Made by a program: the position numbers and the translations under genes | Shown: positions 1 to 6,847 of the stretch, piece by piece | How positions within the stretch are numbered: position 1 is the stretch's first letter | Layout of the letters: every line of letters begins with the position of its first letter | Notes under the pieces: model-generated | What the model was told of the DNA's origin: nothing | Databases searched by the model: none | The model's input: the letters and a program-made list of their open reading frames with translations, nothing else | Origin: Stentor roeselii | Lineage: Eukaryota > Ciliophora > Heterotrichea > Heterotrichida > Stentoridae | DNA length: 64,000 nt | Assembly: GCA_006503475.1 (NCBI GenBank) | Contig: RSEH01000013.1 | Span: 184,361-248,360, forward strand | Reading direction: 5' to 3'

Positions 1-1
1 A

Positions 2-484
2 ACGATTTCTGCTGAACATGAAAGAATCCTCGCTGCAGGTGGAAGTGTTTTTAATGAATACATGCAGGATGACCGAGGGGGAAACCTTTTTATTGGAGAA
101 GTTTTAGTCATTCCTGGGAAACTCAAAGTTTCCAGGGCTTTTGGAGATCTTGATGCGAAAGATGAGGAATATGGAGGAAATTCTAAAGTTGTTATTTGTG
201 AACCTGATGTCAGGTACTTAAAAATAAAAATTGAACATGACTTCATCGCTTTGGCTTCTGCTCCGTTATTCGGGTTTGTCAGTGGAAGGGAAATCGTTGA
301 GGTTGTTAACAAACATTTAATGGGAAATATTTTAGATTTTGGGAAATGCTTACTTGATGCTGTTAAAGAGATTTTAATTGAAGCTGATTCTAGGGGATGT
401 GATAAAAATATGACTCTTATCGTTATTGCTTTTAAAGGCATCAAAAAACTTGCACAAGAAGTCAGCAAGATTGAATTAGGTTAA
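2..484 (+). CDS. PP2C-like (PPM) phosphatase, 3' part, probably catalytically dead
   Basis: The window opens inside this gene; the frame is open from base 2 and ends at TAA 482-484, giving 160 C-terminal residues. The PPM-family signature VSRAFGDLDAK is clear, preceded by a typical 'AEHERI..AGG' stretch. PPM enzymes dephosphorylate Ser/Thr using two metals held by Asp residues. Here the motif usually written 'ASDGLWD' reads ASAPLFG (nt about 250-273), so the metal-binding Asp and following Gly are gone. The distal 'DN' motif reads GCDKNMT, with the Asp displaced by one position. Two independent metal ligands therefore look altered, so I infer a pseudophosphatase or a substrate-binding regulator. 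The N-terminal catalytic motifs lie outside the window, so the loss cannot be judged completely. Fold assignment is firm; function is uncertain. Confidence 0.8.
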   Translation, partial: TISAEHERILAAGGSVFNEYMQDDRGGNLFIGEVLVIPGKLKVSRAFGDLDAKDEEYGGNSKVVICEPDVRYLKIKIEHDFIALASAPLFGFVSGREIVEVVNKHLMGNILDFGKCLLDAVKEILIEADSRGCDKNMTLIVIAFKGIKKLAQEVSKIELG

Positions 485-592
485 ATCACTTTGGGTTTAG
501 GCGTAACACGTAGTTCAAGACATTAATTTTCATATTTAATTAATGAAGACACATAAAGGGCTCGATTCACTTTAAGTCAGTTGTATTAGTGA

Positions 593-800
593 ATGATCTT
601 TGGATTTGGAGATTATTTGAAGAATGAAGGGATTTGGAAGGAAGAGTGTTTTGGATTCAAGAATGATAATTTCAATATTAAGAAACTGTCATTTGATGAT
701 GTGAGTTATAAGGGAAGATTGAGAGGATTGCTTGTGAATGTATAGAAAATGAATCAGGTTTAATTATATTCGAGTTGCATCGTCTCTCTTTTAGAAAATT
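593..800 (+). pseudogene. Short degenerate gene, copy A of a small repeated family
   Basis: A 50-codon ORF (ATG 593, TAG 743-745) begins MIFGFGDYL and contains FGFKNDNFNIKKL. Beyond the stop, another frame continues with a stretch reading ENESGLIIFE. The same two blocks occur, more damaged, at 24034-24230 (copy B: GLFKNDESFSMIKK and EKEDGFIEIEG). Shared protein blocks in the same order, plus an identical 12-base core (TTCAAGAATGAT), indicate common origin. The frame change within copy A suggests decay or an unrecognised intron. I do not recognise the family. Confidence 0.4.
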
Positions 801-1464
801 CAGAAGAATAGAAAATTTTTCTATTGAATAAGGGACTTTCGTTAAGAATTTTAATGATTTCTTATATTTTGTTTGAAATTGATTTTATTATTAAACTTTA
901 GTGATTCTGGTGATGTTAGCTTGGGCTGTTGACCTTGAATTTTATAAGGATTAGAATTAAACTCTAAACATAAAAATTAAAGATTGCATTATTTCTCATG
1001 ATCAAGAAAGAGAATTTATTAAAAAAACTTCGACTCATCCAATTAATACTTCTATAATCATTTGATAAAGGAAACTCTTAAAGTCTTGTAAATATCAGAA
1101 AATTAACCCTATTGAGAATCAATTTTTTCATAATTGTTTAAGTATTAAATTATTCTAATAGATAAACAGATTTCTAAAGATGACGATTTTATTACTTTAA
1201 CACTCATTGAAATTAGTATGCTTCATTTCACTCTCAATTCACTCGATATGAACCAACCCTAATAACCCTAACTCAACAATATCCTAAATTTTAAAATTTT
1301 TTAAACTTTCTCGATAATCCCATTAAAACTTCAAAATAAAAGTTCAAAAACTACCTCTTCCAAAAAGCCATAACCCAGGTAATGGCGTTTTAATTCTTCT
1401 ATTAAACTCTATTAAAACCCTATAAGAATCAGTAATGACCCAATCCCAATAAATCCTTCTATCC
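801..1464. other. AT-rich spacer, no gene seen
   Basis: About 660 bases with stops in all frames. It includes a chance-looking 'accctaataaccctaac' near 1255-1271 that resembles telomere sequence but is not periodic. No RNA gene or repeat was recognised. Confidence 0.6.
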
Positions 1465-1788
1465 TTAAATAATCTTAATTAAACATTCAGCTTCAGAATT
1501 TCCAGCTTTTCTGCTATGAACTGACTTATAACTAACGATTCTGTTTTTCTTTGAATTTTTCTTCAGTTTTTTCGAAGATTTCGGAGAATTTTCAAGTTTA
1601 TGAGGAGTTTGCGTTGGAGTAGTCATCGCAGAATGAAGTTCTGAGTCTTTCATCAAGTTCAAGCAAGGAATCTTCAAAGAAACGCTTGAAAAGCTAGAGC
1701 GGCACCGTGATTTGTTGAAGATTTTAAGTTTAATCGCTTCTAATTTCTTGCTGGCGTCAGTTGGGACTCGAAGATTGACAGGGCACAT
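1465..1788 (-). CDS. Small Lys/Ser-rich hypothetical protein
   Basis: An ORF of about 107 residues starting at ATG 1788 and ending at TAA 1465-1467, 63 bases downstream of the ankyrin gene on the same strand. The C-terminal half is basic and serine-rich (for example KKLKKNSKKNR). The same frame can be traced upstream to an ATG at 1833, but a TGA intervenes and no standard 15-nt intron removes it. No domain is recognised. It could be a real small gene, the remnant of one, or a chance ORF. Confidence 0.35.
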   Translation of the reverse strand: MCPVNLRVPTDASKKLEAIKLKIFNKSRCRSSFSSVSLKIPCLNLMKDSELHSAMTTPTQTPHKLENSPKSSKKLKKNSKKNRIVSYKSVHSRKAGNSEAECLIKII

Positions 1789-1851
1789 GAACAAATTATT
1801 AATAACTCATTGAATTACCTTAAAGACTGTCATATTGGCAAAGGATTATTA

Positions 1852-3000
1852 TTAATCTTTTTCTGACCTCGACAGAAAACCTTTAAGAGTCTTCTTGACG
1901 TCAAAAGAAGGAACTTCAGTTAAAGAAAGTCTTTTCTTTGGCTTAAAAGAAAAATTTTGACTTTTTTCTTGACTTGCCCGGTAAAACGTTTTTTCGATGT
2001 AACTGCCGGCAAAGGCTTTCAACTCATTTAAACTCAATTCAAAGTTTCGATTAATTTCATTTTTCACAAGTTCTTCAATTTTTTCTTTCATATGTTTTTT
2101 TTCTTCAGTTTTCAAGTCGTTTTCAAAAACTTCAGGAGAAGGTCGGGCTTGTTTTAAGATTTTTTGGTTAAATTTCTGAAGATTTCCAAAAAAATCCCAA
2201 GTTTTTTCACGTGTTTTGTCAATAACGAATTTTCTGACCTGGTCAGCAGCACGGGTTTTTTCATCTTCTAAGACATTTACGAAGATTTGGTGTAATTTGC
2301 TGAAATCGTCTTTAGTTTGAAAGAACCTGTCACGAACCCTTTTGTCTATTTTTTCTTTCATGATTTTTCTGATGTTTAACGTGATTTCATTAGAACTTCT
2401 GGAATATCTAGGACTTGAAGCAGAAGAAGCCTGACTTCGAGGAGAACAAGAAAGACTAGGGTTATTTATTTTCCCTTTTTTTAAGTTTTTTTCTTTATTT
2501 TCTTTTTTTCTTTTCCGTGAGATGGCTTTTTTCAGAAGTTCCATCATTTCAGGTGTTCTTGCACGGTCCAGGGCCTGCTTCCCGAACTAAATTTCAGTTA
2601 CTGAGTCAGTTTTTTCAAGATCACAGCCACGGTCGACTAGAATTTCAGCCATTTTCCTGTTGTTAGAATGTACCGCGATCATCAAAGGTGTCCAGCCTCT
2701 TTTATCAGCCAAATCAATGTCGGCTCCAAGTCTAATCAAAAGTTTAACCGCCTCTTCTTGTCCTGTCCAAGCAGCGAGAAAGAGAGGACTTTGCCGGGCC
2801 TACTGAGTAAATTTTACAGAGTTGCATGAATCGAGCTTAGCACCTGCCTGGACCAGACAAGATATTATCTGTAAAAAACCACTTTTCGCTGCTTTCATCA
2901 AAACTGTATCGTCATCTTCATCACGGATTTCCAGGTCTGAGTCTTTTGATAGTATTTTAGTTGATTCTAGGTCGTTTTTTAAAACTGCAGTGAAAAGCAT
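1852..3000 (-). CDS. Ankyrin-repeat protein with basic coiled C-terminal region
   Basis: Removing two short introns (2800-2817 and 2587-2601) joins three open segments into about 371 residues. The N-terminal third has three to four ankyrin repeats: 'MLFTAVLKNDLES', 'DTVLMKAAKSGFLQII', 'SPLFLAAWTGQEEAVKLL' and 'GWTPLMIAVHSNNRKMAEIL'. The rest is Lys/Glu-rich with predicted helices and serine-rich patches. Ankyrin repeats mediate protein binding; nothing points to an enzyme. The second intron (GTAACTGAAATTTAG) is a textbook 15-mer; the first needs 18 nt to avoid a TAG. The start codon is only 5 bp from that of the divergent gene at 3006, so the two must share a minute promoter or have promoters inside each other. 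Partner and location are unknown. Confidence 0.8.
2587..2601 (-). other. 15-nt spliceosomal intron (ankyrin gene, intron 2)
   Basis: On the minus strand GTAACTGAAATTTAG, phase 0. Removal deletes the only in-frame stop and joins '..KTDS' to 'FGKQALD..', continuing the ankyrin-type sequence. Confidence 0.85.
2800..2817 (-). other. Probable intron, 18 nt rather than 15 (ankyrin gene, intron 1)
   Basis: The minus strand reads GTAAAATTTACTCAGTAG. A 15-nt excision ending at CAG would leave TAG as the next codon; 18 nt ending at TAG keeps the frame and gives 'CNSARQSPLFLAA', a good ankyrin repeat. Confidence 0.6.
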
Positions 3001-3005
3001 TTATA

Positions 3006-4187
3006 ATGGAAGAAAATTATGATCCTGGATTTTGGATCACTTTTGTTGTTTTTAAAAAACTTTTGAGTTTTGTTGGGTTTTACTTTGCTGTCGTGTTTTT
3101 AGTGCTTTGGGATGTTTTTAGTGTTTCTATCGTGGTTCCTGTTTGCTTTGTTCTGGGGGTTAAGATGTTTTTGGTATTTCTCAATTGGAAAATTTGTCAG
3201 AATGTTAGGAGAAGTGAAAAAAATATTGTTATTGCTGAAGTTGTTGAGGTGTTTTTTTGGATTTTGATGATACCTGCTGCTATTTTTAAGGTTCAGTTGA
3301 TTATCGCTGGGATACCTCTTTATTTACACACCTTGATTGCGACTTTAATTGAATATAAACATCCTGCTAGTTTTGTTATCATTTTGCATGTTATTCAAAT
3401 TCTTTTGAATTGGGCTAAGTCTTTGACTTTTATTTGTCTTGCTTTGAGGGTGCAGAATATTATTTTTTGGGATTGGGTTTACTTGTTTTGGCCAGTGTGG
3501 TTAGTAATAGTTTTAACCCTTTTTACCTCAACTCTCTACATCTTAGGACAATACGTCTTCCAACGACAATCAAGCCCAGGATCACGAGTCCCCCTCTATC
3601 TATTCTACCTAGTCTTAAGTTCCGGAATAGCCATCGGAAGTTTTATATCCGGAGTATCAAGACTAAAGCAATCAAACGACCATCAAACATTTAAAACAAC
3701 CTGCTTAATTTTCCTAATAATCTTTTTCATCAACATCATTCTTATGCTGATGAAACGACGCGAATTTCTGTAATTTCTAACTAGTCAGTGGGTGTTAACA
3801 ACATTCTCAATCGAGATCTCAGGAGACTTTTCAAGCCAGATCTATTCTCAAAAAGGTTTAAAATCCTTCCTCTCTTCAATAACCTTCACGAAAATCAGTT
3901 CAACTTTTTACCGTCGAGCGACTCAAGCCGAGGGGCCAATGTCTTTCAATTCAATAATTCCAAACTCAGCAGGAAGCTCTCTAAAAGAATGCAATTTTTG
4001 CACTTCAAACGAACCTGACAGTGTCTTCCTTCCTTGTGGACATGCTGGGATCTGCAATACCTGTGCATTGAAATTTTTAGAAAACGGAAAAAATTGTCAT
4101 CTTTGTCGACAAGTTATTCAACAAGTGGTTCTGTTGAGTAAGGAAAATGATGGAAAGGTAGTTGTGACTGAGGTGGATAAAGATTAG
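3006..4187 (+). CDS. TMEM185-like multipass membrane protein with C-terminal RING finger
   Basis: Two open segments join across a 15-nt intron (3770-3784) to give 388 residues. The first about 255 residues hold seven or so hydrophobic spans, resembling the TMEM185 (FAM11) family. The C-terminus has a C3HC4 RING: CNFCTSNEPDSVFLPCGHAG, then ICNTCAL and CHLCRQ. The same architecture, membrane region followed by RING, is known from plant 'transmembrane Fragile-X-F-associated' proteins, so a membrane-anchored E3 ubiquitin ligase is the natural reading. Without splicing the gene would be misannotated as two. It starts 5 bp from the divergent ankyrin gene and is followed after 2 bp by the next gene. 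Codon choice switches abruptly from T/G-rich to A/C-rich near 3520. Confidence 0.85.
3770..3784 (+). other. 15-nt intron (TMEM185-RING gene)
   Basis: GTAATTTCTAACTAG, splitting a Leu codon (CT|T). Its removal eliminates the in-frame TAA and fuses membrane and RING parts. Confidence 0.9.
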
Positions 4188-4189
4188 TA

Positions 4190-4897
4190 ATGAAATATGG
4201 AAGGGTCTTTTTGATTCGACATGCCCAAAGTGCTTTTAACTTTGAGGTTGAAAAAGTAGGAAATGACGGCAAAAAGATTGAAGAGATTCGCTGGGATCTT
4301 AGGTTTTTTGATCCGGATTTAAGTTCTTTTGGAGTTGAACAGGCTTATGCTGCTCAGGGGAAAGCTAAGGATCTTGGTGTTAGGATTGTATTTGTTTCGC
4401 CCTTTCGTAGGGCTTTGAGAACTGCAGAGGTGCTTTTTGAAAGAGTTGAAGGTGTTAGGATTGTTGTGCATCCGTTACTTGCTGAACAGGTTAGTCATGC
4501 TCCTGATGTTTCTTTGTTCAATGGAGAACCTTTTGGGGAATTTAGGAACTTTGATTGGAGCTTGGTGGGAAAAAGGTACTTTTTACTTGATTTCTTGGAA
4601 AAGGGAAAAGTTGAGCATTTAAATAGATTTGATATTCAAGATATTCCTTTGAAGTTGTTTGAAACTATGAAGAAAGTAGAAAGTCCTATTGAAAGTAACT
4701 TGGAAATATTTCAAAGAGCGAAAAATTCTAAAAATGTTTGGAAAAAATATGCGGAAAAAGAAAATATTGCTTTAGTTGGGCATTCAAATTTCTTTAAGTT
4801 CTACTCAATGAAGTCGTCACATGATGAAAAGTTTTACTTCTTGAAGAACTGTGAAATCATTGACGAGTCTTATTTTTCTACTCTAAACTTTCAATAA
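4190..4897 (+). CDS. Histidine phosphatase superfamily (phosphoglycerate-mutase-like) protein
   Basis: 235 residues. The catalytic N-terminal motif is LIRHAQS (residues 9-15; most members have RHG), followed by the second Arg region VSPFRRALRTAE (about 70-80) and the distal His in LVGHSNF (about 195). These give the usual His/Arg/His phosphate pocket, with His11 as the phospho-acceptor. The substrate cannot be told; related eukaryotic proteins act on small phosphate esters. Start ATG 4190 lies two bases after the preceding stop, and the next gene starts two bases after this stop, so any promoter must sit inside the upstream gene. The sequence is T/G-rich throughout. Confidence 0.85.
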   Translation: MKYGRVFLIRHAQSAFNFEVEKVGNDGKKIEEIRWDLRFFDPDLSSFGVEQAYAAQGKAKDLGVRIVFVSPFRRALRTAEVLFERVEGVRIVVHPLLAEQVSHAPDVSLFNGEPFGEFRNFDWSLVGKRYFLLDFLEKGKVEHLNRFDIQDIPLKLFETMKKVESPIESNLEIFQRAKNSKNVWKKYAEKENIALVGHSNFFKFYSMKSSHDEKFYFLKNCEIIDESYFSTLNFQ

Positions 4898-4899
4898 AT

Positions 4900-6156
4900 A
4901 TGATGCTTTTCATCCTTTTTCAATTAGTCAAAGCGAACTTTTTTATACTTTCCGACATACACCTTGACCTTTTCTACTCATCCACATACAACTCATCAAC
5001 AATCTGCCATTCTCCATCAAATCAAGTAGAAAATGAGAAAATATCTGAAAATTCATCGTTTTTTCAGCACTTTTGTGACTCGTCTTATGATCTTTTCTAT
5101 TCAACTCTATTGAAAATGAAAGAAATCGATACTGACCCAGACTATATCCTTATCTTGGGAGACGTAGTGGCCCACAGCACAATGAAACTAATTATAAACG
5201 GTATATACAACAAAGAACTAAACAGACTAAAAGTACAAGAAACTCTCAGAAACGTATCAGAAACCCTAAGAATCTTCTTCCCATCAACCCAAGTGATTCC
5301 AGTGATAGGAAACAACGACGCATACGACCATTACGACATGCCAACCGGTTACTTCAAGTTCGAATATCTAAACTTTGTCTACTCACTTTGGAGAACCCAA
5401 AGTAACATCCCTTCCACTTTCATGGAAAACGGTTATTACTCTTTTAAAACCAAGACAGGAGAAAACATAATTTGCCTCAACACCCTTCTATTCAGTTATA
5501 AGCAAAATATCAAGTTGCGGTCCTGGGCTCAGCTAATCTGGTTAAAGAGCCAGTTGGAAGTCCTAGACAAGGTAATCATCGCCATGCATATTCCTCCAGG
5601 ATTCTCACTTTTCAACGGCGGGTCTCAGAGTTGGCATGACTGCTTCATCGACGCTTTCCGTGATATTATCGAACAGTATTCACAGAAAATCCTTTCTATT
5701 CATGGTGGACATTATCACAACTCTTATTTCACATTCATCGACAGCATTACTGTCTTCATCAATCCAGCTATTTCACCTCTCTTCGGAAACAACCCTGGAT
5801 TCAGGTATTTTAATAAAGATGGAAAAGACTTCCAAGACGTCGTTTTTAATGGCTTTGATCAGGAAAAAAACTGGAAAATTTACAAATTTTCGCAAAGGTT
5901 TGGGTATCTCGTAGATTATCACAGAGTTTTTCAAGAACTGAAAGAAGATGTTATCGATTTTGAGGAATATTTGAAAAGTGTCACTGGTTTCACTGATGTC
6001 GATCAAAAGTTTTACCCTCAGGCTTGTGTTGCGGTATTTGGGATCAAATGTATCAAAAGCAGGAGTTTTTTGATTGAACTTGCTCTTTGTGCTTTTAGGT
6101 GGATTAGGTCTGATGAGTTTTTGAGATGTAGTAATAATATTGTAACTCAGTCGTAG
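4900..6156 (+). CDS. Secreted calcineurin-like phosphodiesterase, acid sphingomyelinase-like (SMPDL3) type
   Basis: 418 residues. A short hydrophobic N-terminus (FILFQLVKA) looks like a signal peptide. Metallophosphoesterase motifs follow in order: SDIHLD (residues 18-23), LGDVVAH (about 87), GNND (about 137), AMHIPPG (about 228) and GGHYHN (about 263), matching the two-metal site of SMPDL3 and acid sphingomyelinase enzymes. The last motif is GHYH rather than the commoner GHTH. Several N-glycosylation sequons and paired cysteines fit a lumenal or secreted protein. Substrates of the family are phosphodiesters, either sphingomyelin or nucleotides; which applies is unknown. Third gene of a run with 2-bp spacers. 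Confidence 0.85.
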   Translation: MMLFILFQLVKANFFILSDIHLDLFYSSTYNSSTICHSPSNQVENEKISENSSFFQHFCDSSYDLFYSTLLKMKEIDTDPDYILILGDVVAHSTMKLIINGIYNKELNRLKVQETLRNVSETLRIFFPSTQVIPVIGNNDAYDHYDMPTGYFKFEYLNFVYSLWRTQSNIPSTFMENGYYSFKTKTGENIICLNTLLFSYKQNIKLRSWAQLIWLKSQLEVLDKVIIAMHIPPGFSLFNGGSQSWHDCFIDAFRDIIEQYSQKILSIHGGHYHNSYFTFIDSITVFINPAISPLFGNNPGFRYFNKDGKDFQDVVFNGFDQEKNWKIYKFSQRFGYLVDYHRVFQELKEDVIDFEEYLKSVTGFTDVDQKFYPQACVAVFGIKCIKSRSFLIELALCAFRWIRSDEFLRCSNNIVTQS

Positions 6157-6444
6157 ATTCATAGATTTGCTTGAAATCGGTTTTTTTGAGTTTTAGTAAG
6201 GAGTTGTTTTTAAAAATTCACGAAAGAGATAAGGAAGTAAATTCTTTGTATATCCAAAAAGAAAAAAAATTACCATCAAATATTAAGTATCAAAAGCTTT
6301 TAGTTTTATTCGAATATCACTTTTTCAAAACCTTCTCTTAGATCTTTAGACTTAAATATTTGGAAAAAATGTTTGAATAATACTTTTTATACATAAATAT
6401 GATTGATTTTAAAATTCATATTATGGCTGATAATAAAAATTGCA

Positions 6445-6651
6445 ATGGGATCTTGTGTAACTAAGCAAAATTTACCCTCAAAATCACGCAGCACCTTTAC
6501 AGTGATGATGAAAATCAAGAAGAAGTCTTTTGTAGCAGAGCAAGATAGAAGCGAGTGTCGGATGATCATTTACATGAAAAAAGATGCGATTGCCCCAAAG
6601 TTGAATCTTAAAGAGAACAACTTGTACCTTAGAAGAATGAAAAAAACTTAA
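6445..6651 (+). CDS. Small basic protein with N-terminal myristoylation/palmitoylation motif
   Basis: 68 residues from ATG 6445, beginning MGSCVTKQ: Gly2 followed by Cys4 is the classic dual acylation signal, also seen here in the CDPKs and an ankyrin-like protein. The rest is Lys/Arg-rich without a recognised domain. An upstream in-frame ATG at 6403 would hide the Gly2 signal, so I prefer 6445. Surroundings (6157-6444 and 6652-6847) are AT-rich without genes. It may be a genuine small membrane-peripheral protein or the 5' stub of a lost gene. Confidence 0.4.
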   Translation: MGSCVTKQNLPSKSRSTFTVMMKIKKKSFVAEQDRSECRMIIYMKKDAIAPKLNLKENNLYLRRMKKT

Positions 6652-6847
6652 CCTCCATCAAGACGCATATGAAATCTAAATACTTTTAGTTATAACTTTA
6701 TAAAAATGTGGTTTCAAAATAAAACCTTGAAAAAAATATGAAAACTATACTCAATAATAGCATATCATATACCCTAAGTCGCAAATTTAAACTTTTCCTT
6801 CTCTTTCTCACATTCTAAAAATCTCCAATTCTCATGATCCTATCTAA

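Noticed and set aside
1255-1271. Internal telomere-like CCCTAA units
   Set aside because: Only two imperfect units with irregular spacing in AT-rich DNA; not periodic like the real 8-bp repeat.
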